A DNA stretch of 64,000 nt from an uncultured Clostridium sp. (GTDB taxonomy: Bacteria; Bacillota; Clostridia; Clostridiales; Clostridiaceae). Positions 9,361-16,483 of the stretch are shown piece after piece (positions within the stretch are counted from its first letter, which is position 1; each line of letters begins with the position of its first letter). The DNA lies in NCBI RefSeq assembly GCF_934754915.1, contig NZ_CAKVKB010000006.1, forward strand, positions 1-64,000, written 5' to 3'. Under the pieces are notes generated by a model. It had not been told where the DNA came from and made no database searches. It saw nothing but the letters and a program-made list of their open reading frames with translations. Both the position numbers and the translations under genes were made by a program.

Positions 9361-9946
9361 ACAATCAGAATTTATCATATCAGCAGTGAAAAGAAATCAA
9401 TATCCTACAGATAACAGAGTAGAAATAGCGTTTGTAGGAAGATCTAATGTGGGTAAAAGCTCAATAATAAATTCTATAACAAATAGAAAAAAATTAGCTA
9501 AAGTAAGTTCCACTCCTGGAAAAACAAGATTAGTAAATTTTTTCTTAATAAATAATGATTTTTATCTTGTTGATTTACCAGGGTATGGATATGCAAAAGT
9601 TTCTAAGTCTGAAAAGGAAAGCTGGGGTAAGACTATTGAGATGTATCTCACTGGACGAGATGTTCTTAAAAGAATAGTACTTCTTGTTGATTCAAGACAT
9701 AAGCCTACAGCAGATGATGTGATGATGTATGACTGGGCTAAGCATTTTGGATATGATGTAGTTGTTGTAGCAACTAAAAGTGATAAACTGAAAAATTCTG
9801 AATTTAAGAAAAATGAAAAGATTATAAAAGAAACTTTAAAATTAAAAGATGAAGATAAATTCTATTTCTTTTCATCTCTTAATAAAAAAGGAATTGATCA
9901 ATTAATAGATAATTTATTCTTAGAATTTGCAACAAATATAGACTAG
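9350..9946 (+). CDS. ysxC: Ribosome biogenesis GTPase YsxC/EngB
   Basis: 198 residues, full length for EngB. This TRAFAC GTPase is needed for late 50S subunit assembly. The G1 motif is GRSNVGKSS, G3 is DLPGYG and G4 is TKSDK. A GGAGAGG ribosome site inside the lonA tail sets the ATG at 9350. The gene overlaps lonA by 11 nt, indicating translational coupling. The lonA-ysxC pairing is widely conserved in Firmicutes. A strong terminator follows directly. Confidence 0.97.
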   Translation: MRIKQSEFIISAVKRNQYPTDNRVEIAFVGRSNVGKSSIINSITNRKKLAKVSSTPGKTRLVNFFLINNDFYLVDLPGYGYAKVSKSEKESWGKTIEMYLTGRDVLKRIVLLVDSRHKPTADDVMMYDWAKHFGYDVVVVATKSDKLKNSEFKKNEKIIKETLKLKDEDKFYFFSSLNKKGIDQLIDNLFLEFATNID

Positions 9947-9956
9947 ATATATTGTT

Positions 9957-9998
9957 GAAAACAGCAGAAAACTAAAAGGTTTTTCTGCTGTTTTTTAT
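9957..9998 (+). terminator. Intrinsic terminator after ysxC
   Basis: AACAGCAGAAAA pairs with TTTTTCTGCTGTT around a short loop and is followed by a run of T. Confidence 0.85.
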
Positions 9999-10126
9999 AT
10001 GTATAAAATAAAAAAGTTTATTATATAAAATTTTAGAAATTATTGCTGTAAAAATGTATCAAAATTCTATGTGGGGAATAGTATGTAGTATGAAAAAGAA
10101 AAAAATATTTCCAAGGAGGAATAAAT

Positions 10127-10654
10127 ATGGAGATGAATGATATCCTTAACGGCTTAAGTTCATGTGAAGAAACTACTAGTAGTGATACTTCTTCTTGTGC
10201 ATCAGATAACTGTTGTTGTGGAGGCCAAAATAATAATATGGCAGCAGGAATCGGAGCTAATCCATTAGGTGGTTATGGTGGATTAGGTTGTGGATTCGGA
10301 AGTTGGATCTGGATTTTGTTGATATTATTTTATTGTGGATGTGGTGGAAATGGATTCCTAGGTGGATGTGGAAATAATTCTAATAATGGATGTAATTGCG
10401 GATGTAATTGTGGATGCAATTCATGCTGTAACAATAATGGATGCAATAATAATGGTGGATTATTCGGCGGAATGTTAGGAGGAAGCTGCACTGCTTATCT
10501 ATTCTTATTAGTTATCCTATTCCTCTGCAATAACAACTTTAATAATGGCTTCGGTGGATTAGGATGCGGAGGCTGTGGAGGATATGGAAATTATCTTGGC
10601 AGTTTAGCAGGGTTAGGTGGTAATTTAAATGTTAATAGCAACTGTGGTTGCTAG
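10127..10654 (+). CDS. Cys/Gly/Asn-rich low-complexity protein (chorion-like)
   Basis: 175 residues with 23 cysteines and many Gly and Asn. The N-terminal 28 residues are Ser/Thr/acidic. Two short hydrophobic segments (about 59-68, WIWILLILFY, and about 124-135, YLFLLVILFL) flank a Cys-Asn-Gly repeat core (GCNCGCNCGCNSCC). A perfect AGGAGG sits 7 nt before the ATG, so it is translated. Related clostridial proteins are, from memory, annotated as chorion class high-cysteine proteins; that is not verified here. The composition suggests a structural or cross-linked surface or spore-coat protein, which is inference. It is followed after 32 nt by a second Cys-rich gene with its own strong ribosome site. 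Confidence 0.8.
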   Translation: MEMNDILNGLSSCEETTSSDTSSCASDNCCCGGQNNNMAAGIGANPLGGYGGLGCGFGSWIWILLILFYCGCGGNGFLGGCGNNSNNGCNCGCNCGCNSCCNNNGCNNNGGLFGGMLGGSCTAYLFLLVILFLCNNNFNNGFGGLGCGGCGGYGNYLGSLAGLGGNLNVNSNCGC

Positions 10655-10686
10655 AGTTCTGATTTTTTAGGAAGGAGAGATAAATT

Positions 10687-10974
10687 ATGTCTAAAAAGAA
10701 GAATAAATGTTGTTGCGAAAAGAAAAGCTGCTGTTGCTCATCACCATGCTGCTGTCAAGAGAACTCATGCTGCTGTGGATCAAACAACAATAATAATTAT
10801 GGAATATTTGGAGGCACTGGATGTGCTGTAGCACCTATAATTTTCTTATTAATAGCATGTGGATCAGGATTATTGAACTGTAGTTCATCATACTTGATTA
10901 TCTTACTATTTATATTATTTGGCGGTTGCTTCACAGGAGGCAATTATTCAACAGGAAATAGCTGTTGTTGCTAG
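10687..10974 (+). CDS. Small protein with repeated Cys-Cys-Cys triplets
   Basis: 95 residues, 19 of them cysteine. Four CCC triplets are spaced through the Lys-rich first 30 residues and a fifth CCC ends the protein. An Asn run (34-38) leads into two hydrophobic segments (about 48-57 and 69-79). A GGAAGGAGAG ribosome site precedes the ATG. It lies 32 nt after the other Cys-rich gene and is probably in the same transcript. I do not recognise a family. Metal binding, acylation or disulfide cross-linking are all possible; nothing in the sequence decides between them. Confidence 0.75.
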   Translation: MSKKKNKCCCEKKSCCCSSPCCCQENSCCCGSNNNNNYGIFGGTGCAVAPIIFLLIACGSGLLNCSSSYLIILLFILFGGCFTGGNYSTGNSCCC

Positions 10975-10984
10975 AATAGTGGAT

Positions 10985-11004
10985 GGAGGGTTTTATACCC
11001 TCCA
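10985..11004. other. GGAGGG hairpin between Cys-rich and Asn-rich genes
   Basis: GGAGGGT pairs with ACCCTCC around a 5-6 nt loop. It is followed by A residues rather than T, so it is not a canonical terminator. It may act as an RNA stability element for the upstream transcript. Confidence 0.5.
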
Positions 11005-11084
11005 AAAAAATAATCAAAAACATAAACAATTATTATAGATTGTACATATAGTGGTAATAAGTAATAATATTTGGAGGAAGACTT

Positions 11085-11639
11085 ATGGCTAAGCATAGGC
11101 GGAGGGATCAGGAAAGTTCAGTTAATAATGAAAATAATAATACAAACCGCAATATGATGAATTCAAATAATAATCCATTTGGAATCGATCCGATGCAGCT
11201 TTTAGGATTATTAGGTGGAAATTTTGATATGAGAAATATGAACAATATGCTGGCTTCAATGAATACTAATGGTTTTAATTTGAATAATTTAGGACCGTTA
11301 GCACAGATGGCAGGATTGAATTTAGATAATAATTTTCCAAATTCCAATTCAAATAATAACTTGAATAAAAATAATAATTCAAATTCTGTTTCGCAGAATA
11401 TGTCAACAAATAATATGATTAGAAAAAATGATCCCAATATACAAAAAAATGATATTACAGCAGATAAAAGAAATAATATAAATACATCTAATAATAAGAA
11501 TATAAAAAATAATGATAAAAACAACACAGTAGATGAAAATCTAGAATTTCTTATAGCATTGAGAAGTTTTGTTCATCAAAGTAAGGTGCCATTTGTCGAT
11601 AGAATAATAGACGGATATAAAAAAGGATTGATTAAATAA
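11085..11639 (+). CDS. Asn-rich protein with conserved-looking C-terminus
   Basis: 184 residues. The first residues are basic (MAKHRRRDQ) and most of the chain (15-145) is Asn-rich with some Met. A less degenerate hydrophobic patch is PMQLLGLLGG (about 36-45). The last 35 residues (LEFLIALRSFVHQSK onward) are ordinary in composition and probably fold. TTTGGAGGAAG precedes the ATG. CATATAGT at 11045-11052 resembles a sigma-E/K -10 element; this is weak. It shares the low-complexity character of its two upstream neighbours but lacks cysteine. The function is unknown; a spore-coat or surface role is a guess. Confidence 0.75.
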   Translation: MAKHRRRDQESSVNNENNNTNRNMMNSNNNPFGIDPMQLLGLLGGNFDMRNMNNMLASMNTNGFNLNNLGPLAQMAGLNLDNNFPNSNSNNNLNKNNNSNSVSQNMSTNNMIRKNDPNIQKNDITADKRNNINTSNNKNIKNNDKNNTVDENLEFLIALRSFVHQSKVPFVDRIIDGYKKGLIK

Positions 11640-11694
11640 AAATATTTAAAATAATGTATATAAATTTTATTATTGTCAATACTATAAATGTAAT

Positions 11695-11790
11695 GGAGAA
11701 AGCATTCTCCTACAAACTTAATAAAACTATTTTTATTAAGTAACCCCCCATCCCCCTTTTAGGCCGCATTTTTGCGGCCTTTGTTTTTGT
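11695..11790 (+). terminator. Triple hairpin trailer ending in a GC-rich terminator
   Basis: Three consecutive stem-loops follow the Asn-rich gene: GGAGAA/TTCTCC (11695-11710), ACTTAATAAAA/TTTTATTAAGT (11716-11741) and AGGCCGCA/TGCGGCCT (11761-11780) with a TTTGTTTTTGT tail. A C-rich run (about 11743-11756) lies between the second and third. The last hairpin is a textbook terminator and is unusually GC-rich for this DNA. The first two are extra. Confidence 0.85.
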
Positions 11791-11879
11791 AGAAAAAATT
11801 ATAGAATTTTTAAAACTTATTTGGTGATATTAATAGATTAAGACGTATGAAGTTATTAAAATGTTATCTATTTATATAA

Positions 11880-12809
11880 TTATTTAGATTTTTGTATATC
11901 TGAAATTTTGAATAAGGAATCTTTCTTAGTTACATTTAAAAATATGTTTAATTCTTCTTTGTCACTATCTTTTCCAGCAAGTTTACTTTTTTCAAAGGAT
12001 AGCAGCCATTTTAAAGTGATAGGTTCATTATAATCATTCCACTCATAATCATAGAAAAAGCCGTTTTGAAAGGAATATGAGTAGTCATTTTTATTTAAAG
12101 TCCAGCATATTGAGAGTTCTTCTTTATTTATATCAGTGGTAAATATATCAGGAAGTTCATCAAGATCATAAGAAAGTTCGATTAAATTTATGAATTTTAA
12201 TACAGTATCAAGTGATGGAATGGTGAAATTACTGCATTTAGTATTTAATTGTTCATGATTGATAATCATAAAACTGTCAAGTGATGTCCCAGCAGAAGAT
12301 GAAGAAAGAGAAAAGCATTGTGGTGTTTTTGAATTTTTGCAGTTAAGAATTCCTAATATATTATTGTTTCCAGAAGCTACAAGATTAAAATTATTAGAAT
12401 CCCAACTAAAAATATAGTATATACTTTTATTATTTTTACAACCTGTCATTATTATTTCAGGAATATTATCTCTTGATAAATCATGCATAAATATTCTAGG
12501 TGTCCAATGTATTGATTTTGTAAACAATATTTTATCATCTATTTCTTTAGAAAGATAAAATTCTTCCCCTGAAGACTTTATATTAAAATCCAATTTGTTT
12601 TCATTACTTAGTAATTGAAAGGAATCCTTGCTGCCATCACCTGTAAGGTCATAGTTTTGATTTTTTGAAGGGGTTACAGAATAAATCACATTTTGAGATA
12701 CTGGATATTTTGATTTAAGAAAGAAGAATGTTATAACACAAATTAAAAAAATGCATCCTATAAATAAAACAGGTATTATAGTTTTTTTGTTTATTAGTAG
12801 AATTTTCAT
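11880..12809 (-). CDS. Membrane-anchored VCBS/FG-GAP-like repeat protein
   Basis: 309 residues. A basic start followed by a long hydrophobic segment (about 11-31) forms a signal anchor; no lipobox cysteine sits in the expected place. The external domain contains DLTGDGSKDSFQL (about 55-67) and DLSRDNIPEIIMTG. These resemble the calcium-binding D-x-[ND]-x-D/G loops of VCBS/FG-GAP beta-propeller repeats, suggesting a short propeller. A GGTGAT ribosome site supports the start. It is downstream of perR on the same strand but a hairpin terminator separates them. The function is unknown; similar clostridial proteins are annotated as hypothetical or lipoprotein. Confidence 0.75.
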   Translation of the reverse strand: MKILLINKKTIIPVLFIGCIFLICVITFFFLKSKYPVSQNVIYSVTPSKNQNYDLTGDGSKDSFQLLSNENKLDFNIKSSGEEFYLSKEIDDKILFTKSIHWTPRIFMHDLSRDNIPEIIMTGCKNNKSIYYIFSWDSNNFNLVASGNNNILGILNCKNSKTPQCFSLSSSSAGTSLDSFMIINHEQLNTKCSNFTIPSLDTVLKFINLIELSYDLDELPDIFTTDINKEELSICWTLNKNDYSYSFQNGFFYDYEWNDYNEPITLKWLLSFEKSKLAGKDSDKEELNIFLNVTKKDSLFKISDIQKSK

Positions 12810-12867
12810 TATGTATCACCTCATTTAAGTATATGAAAAGGTAATTATAGAGATACATAATAAAATA

Positions 12868-12907
12868 AAAAAGACCAAAACTCTAAAGAAAATTAAAGTT
12901 TTGATCT
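12868..12907 (-). terminator. Intrinsic terminator after perR
   Basis: On the minus strand GATCAAAACT pairs with AGTTTTGGTC and is followed by TTTTTTATTTT. Confidence 0.75.
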
Positions 12908-12913
12908 AAAAAC

Positions 12914-13321
12914 TTACTGGCAATCTTTGCAGTATCCATAAAAATAAACTTTATTAGATATTATTTTGTAATCTGTATTTTTTTGAGCTATAGAATTTAA
13001 ATTTTCTAAATCAAGATACTTGAAATCATCAACTTTACCACATTTTATGCATTGAATGTGTGGGTGAGGATTTGAATTGGCATCATATCTGAAATTTCCC
13101 TCGCCAACATTAATTTCTTGAATAAGACCTACTTCTGCCAGTGTTTTTAAAGCTTTGTATACTGTTGCAAGACTCATAGTTGGGTATTGGACATGTATGT
13201 CATTGTAAATAACATCAGCAGAAGGATGAGAAGTTGTATTCATAAGGTAATTATATACTGCGAGTCTTTGAGGTGTTAGTTTTAATTTTTTTTCTTTAAA
13301 AATAGCAGTAATTTCATCCAT
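12914..13321 (-). CDS. perR: Peroxide-responsive repressor PerR (Fur family)
   Basis: 135 residues from the ATG served by a GAGG ribosome site; a longer frame to 13342 is less likely. All nine metal ligands of B. subtilis PerR are present at a constant offset of 5: His32, Asp80, His86, His88 and Asp99 for the regulatory Fe/Mn site, and Cys91, Cys94, Cys131 and Cys134 for structural zinc. The Asp at position 80 fits PerR rather than Fur or Zur. PerR senses H2O2 by metal-catalysed oxidation of its His ligands. A PerR-type box upstream suggests autoregulation, and a box in the rubrerythrin promoter at 56.9 kb suggests a target. Confidence 0.9.
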   Translation of the reverse strand: MDEITAIFKEKKLKLTPQRLAVYNYLMNTTSHPSADVIYNDIHVQYPTMSLATVYKALKTLAEVGLIQEINVGEGNFRYDANSNPHPHIQCIKCGKVDDFKYLDLENLNSIAQKNTDYKIISNKVYFYGYCKDCQ

Positions 13322-13356
13322 AGTAATTATGCCTCGTTTCATTTTAATATATACAA

Positions 13357-13386
13357 ATTATAACATAAGAAAATATATCTGGTCAA
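13357..13386 (-). promoter_or_regulatory. Predicted perR promoter
   Basis: On the minus strand TTGACC (13386-13381) and TATAAT (13362-13357) have an 18-nt spacer. Confidence 0.55.
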
Positions 13387-13392
13387 TTTAAT

Positions 13393-13424
13393 TTAGAATA
13401 ATTATCAATAAATAATAATTATAG
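13393..13424. promoter_or_regulatory. PerR-box-like sites upstream of perR
   Basis: TTAGAATAATTATCA (13393-13407) matches the PerR box TTATAATNATTATAA with two deviations. A second site centred on 13417 has three mismatches. They lie just upstream of the perR -35. The AT-rich background raises the chance of a false match. The remaining noncoding DNA up to 13649 shows nothing else except a possible promoter for the next gene. Confidence 0.45.
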
Positions 13425-13649
13425 ATTAAAGACAAGGGACTTGTATTTACTTAAATTCTATAATTTGTATCTGATAATAAAAATTACATAAAAGACAAAA
13501 AAATGTTGTATATTTAATTAAAGTCTGCTATTATATAAATAAGGGTATGTTAATTAATTAACAAAGACAAGAAGATGTTTTTTATAACTTTTTATAATTA
13601 TAGCCTGTAACAAAATGCAGTATTTGATTTAACTAAGGAGGCGTATTTT

Positions 13650-13970
13650 ATGGCTAAATACAAAGTTGGGGATGAATTAATAATTGTTAATGATCCAAGT
13701 AAGGATAATGAAAAGTTAAAGGAATTGACTCAATTGACAGTTGATGGGGATTTTGCGCAGATATCCTGGGGAATTAAGATTTTAGAAGTTGAATATGATA
13801 AACCAAATGTAACATTAACATATAAAAATTGTAATGGACATAAGAATAAAGTCTTTGCAGTATGCAATGATATAGATAATTTTGATAAGGAAAAAGTATT
13901 AGAAAAAGCATTACTTAAAGCATTCCAAAATGAAATTATAAATATCTCAACAGTAAAAAATAACGTATAA
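13650..13970 (+). CDS. Conserved-looking small protein of unknown function
   Basis: 106 residues, not recognised. The protein begins MAKYKVGDELIIV, reminiscent of small beta-rich domains. A short beta-strand pattern runs to about residue 80 and an amphipathic helix (about 82-100) ends it. The ribosome site CTAAGGAGG is strong. It stands alone, with a possible TTGTAT-17-TATTAT promoter around 13.51 kb and a clear terminator behind it. Confidence 0.7.
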   Translation: MAKYKVGDELIIVNDPSKDNEKLKELTQLTVDGDFAQISWGIKILEVEYDKPNVTLTYKNCNGHKNKVFAVCNDIDNFDKEKVLEKALLKAFQNEIINISTVKNNV

Positions 13971-13984
13971 AATAATTTATATAC

Positions 13985-14014
13985 GAAAGCAGTTCAAATT
14001 TAACTGCTTTTTTT
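13985..14014 (+). terminator. Intrinsic terminator
   Basis: AAAGCAGTT pairs with AACTGCTTT around a 7-nt loop and is followed by T residues. Confidence 0.85.
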
Positions 14015-14236
14015 GTTTGCAGCGAAATATATAAATTGTAATTAGTAATTTATAATGAAATAAGAAAACTTTGCAATATTTTTGTATGTGCAGATAAATT
14101 TTAATTATCATATTTATATGCTTGGTGTATTTTTATATAAAAAATGTAAAAACTTTACTTTAAATCTATTATGTAATATAATGTATCTATGAATTGTGAC
14201 AGAATGATTCAAGAGAGTAGTAAAGGGTGAGAGATT

Positions 14237-14458
14237 ATGGGTAAATGTCCGTTTTGGTCAAATAAAAAACAAAAGGTTCAATGTTATGAAGAATGTCCTA
14301 TGCTAATCAATGCAAGTGGGGAAAAATCTGATGAATGTATTTTTTATGAGTGTTCATCATCAACAGATATGAGTTTCAAAGATATAATTAAGGAAGATTA
14401 TGATTTTTTAAACTTATCTGTATATGACGATGATAAGCATGTAAATATAGGGTTTTAG
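14237..14458 (+). CDS. Small Cys-containing protein of unknown function
   Basis: 73 residues. The N-terminal half has five cysteines in CPFW, CYEECPM, ECIFYEC spacing, which suggests a small metal-binding or Fe-S-like knuckle. The C-terminal half is acidic without cysteine. The ribosome site AAAGGGTGAGAG is adequate. It sits alone before a bidirectional terminator shared with pncB. I do not recognise a named family. Confidence 0.65.
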   Translation: MGKCPFWSNKKQKVQCYEECPMLINASGEKSDECIFYECSSSTDMSFKDIIKEDYDFLNLSVYDDDKHVNIGF

Positions 14459-14463
14459 ATAAT

Positions 14464-14508
14464 AAAAAGAGTGGATTTGAATTTTTTATCAAATCCACTC
14501 TTTTTTAA
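14464..14508. terminator. Bidirectional terminator between convergent genes
   Basis: AAAAGAGTGGATTTGA pairs with TCAAATCCACTCTTTT, with A-run and T-run flanks. It serves the small Cys protein (+) and pncB (-), reaching the pncB stop codon. Confidence 0.9.
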
Positions 14509-15983
14509 GATTCATAAGAATCTGTATATTTATGAAGTAAGGACTGCTTTAAGGACCATAGATTCTGAGATAAATCAACATAATAAGTGTGAGGATTTTC
14601 GAATCTTAAAACTTCTGTCCATAACTTATCTGTTTCATTCTTAGCAAAATCTCTTATTTCCAGTACAGAAGGTGATTCATATACACATTTACCTTTTTCA
14701 AATATAGGAACTTGAAGTTCTCTTATATAGTAGTTTGTGAATTTTTTTCTTTTCCATGTGTGTACAGGATTAAATAACACTAAAGGTTTAGATTCATCTA
14801 TTTCTTCATTTCTTAAAGCAATAAGGTCAGCTAATGCTTTATGAGTTTTCTTATCAAAAAGTCTTATTATTTTTTTGAATCCAGGATTGGTTATTTTCTC
14901 ATCATTTTCACTGATTTTTATTTTTGGAATTATATCATTTTCAGATTCCAATGCAACCAATTTATAAACTCCTCCAAATACTGGTTCGGATTTTGCTGTT
15001 ATCAATCTTTCACCAACACCAAAAGAATTTATACATGCACCTTGATCAAGAACGTCTTTTATTATGTGTTCATCAAGTGAGTTTGAAATTACAATGCTGC
15101 AATCTTCATATCCTGCCTCATCAAGAAGCTGCCTGCATTTTTTTGTTAGATATGTAATGTCACCAGAATCAATTCTTATTCCTTTTGGTCTCTTCCCTAA
15201 TGGTTTTAATACTTCATCAAATACTTTTATTGCATTAGGAATACCAGATTTAATAACATTATAGGTATCAATCAATAATACGCAATCATCAGGATATATT
15301 TCAGCCCATGCTTTAAATGCATCATATTCAGTATCATATAACTGTACCCAGCTGTGAGCCATAGTTCCTACAGCAGGAATGTTAAACATTCTATCCGATA
15401 TAGTACAAGCGGTAGAACCACATCCGCCAATTATTGCAGCTCTTGCACCGTATATAGCTCCATCATATCCTTGAGCTCTTCTTGAACCAAATTCCATTAC
15501 AGGACGTCCTTCAGCAGCTCTGCATATTCTGTTTGCTTTTGTAGCTATAAGAGTCTGATGGTTTACAGTTAGCAGTATCATAGTTTCAAGAAATTGAGCT
15601 TGAATTACAGGTCCTCTTACAGTTACAAGAGGTTCACCTGGAAATACTGGATTTCCTTCTGGAACTGCCCATACATCACAACAGAATTCAAAGTCTCTTA
15701 AATAATCAAGGAATTCTTCAGAGAACATATTCTTATTTTTTAAATAAGTAATATCATCGTCTGTAAATTTTAGATTTTCCATATATTCAATAAGCTGCTC
15801 AACACCAGCCATTATACAATAGCCGCCTTCATCAGGAACTCTTCTGAAAAACATGTCGAAGTAAGCAATTTTGTCTTTGAGACCTTTATTGAAATAACCA
15901 TTTCCCATAGTCAATTCATAAAAGTCTACAAGCATTGTAAGGTTTCTGTCATCTCTTACATTGAATTTAGATTTATTATTCAT
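14505..15983 (-). CDS. pncB: Nicotinate phosphoribosyltransferase
   Basis: 492 residues. It converts nicotinate and PRPP to nicotinate mononucleotide, the entry step of the Preiss-Handler NAD salvage pathway. Family hallmarks seen are LVDFYELTMGNGYF near the N-terminus, EFGSRRAQGYDGAI, and GIRIDSGDITYL for the phosphoribosyl-binding barrel. A longer frame extends to 16064, but AAAGGAG sits correctly before ATG 15983. The gene is monocistronic. A NiaX-like ECF component at 46.4 kb may supply its substrate. Confidence 0.95.
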   Translation of the reverse strand: MNNKSKFNVRDDRNLTMLVDFYELTMGNGYFNKGLKDKIAYFDMFFRRVPDEGGYCIMAGVEQLIEYMENLKFTDDDITYLKNKNMFSEEFLDYLRDFEFCCDVWAVPEGNPVFPGEPLVTVRGPVIQAQFLETMILLTVNHQTLIATKANRICRAAEGRPVMEFGSRRAQGYDGAIYGARAAIIGGCGSTACTISDRMFNIPAVGTMAHSWVQLYDTEYDAFKAWAEIYPDDCVLLIDTYNVIKSGIPNAIKVFDEVLKPLGKRPKGIRIDSGDITYLTKKCRQLLDEAGYEDCSIVISNSLDEHIIKDVLDQGACINSFGVGERLITAKSEPVFGGVYKLVALESENDIIPKIKISENDEKITNPGFKKIIRLFDKKTHKALADLIALRNEEIDESKPLVLFNPVHTWKRKKFTNYYIRELQVPIFEKGKCVYESPSVLEIRDFAKNETDKLWTEVLRFENPHTYYVDLSQNLWSLKQSLLHKYTDSYES

Positions 15984-16483
15984 AATAATCTCCTTTAATA
16001 ATACATAAAAATAATATTTGCCAAGAAATAACTTGAAAATAAAATATATAATTTTATTGTACAACTATAAGCTTTACATTACAATATATCTGAAACTTAG
16101 TAAATAACTACTGATTAATGATATAATTGATGAGAATTTCCATTATAATATAATTTATAGATTGTGTGCAAAAAAATTTATAATTTAGTGTTTGACAAGT
16201 ATTTAATTGGAGTTCTTAAATGTGAGTGTCATTATTTATTATCACATATATTTATGATTATAATACAATTTGAAAGATAAATGAATTTTGATTTTTATTA
16301 TTTTGATAGTATTAATTTAGAAATCAATAAATATATGGATCTGAAAAGTTTTTAATAATAATTGAATTGGGAATATAAAAATATATTGTTTAACTTATAT
16401 AAAACATAAAATGTGTCTATACTTTTAATCATACTTTATGTTTATGGACGAATATATGTGAAAAAATGAAAGGAATGTATATA
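15984..16483. other. AT-rich noncoding region between pncB and helicase
   Basis: No gene is seen. A possible pncB promoter on the minus strand has TTGCAC (16171-16166) and TATAAT (16147-16142) with an 18-nt spacer. Nothing else stands out; I found no riboswitch or convincing operator. Confidence 0.4.

Noticed and set aside
10985..11010. GGAGGG hairpin as an intrinsic terminator
   Set aside because: It is followed by A residues, not T, so it was recorded as a hairpin only.
11108..11527. 139-codon minus-strand ORF over the Asn-rich gene
   Set aside because: It is the antisense shadow of an Asn-codon-rich sequence; no independent ribosome site or family.
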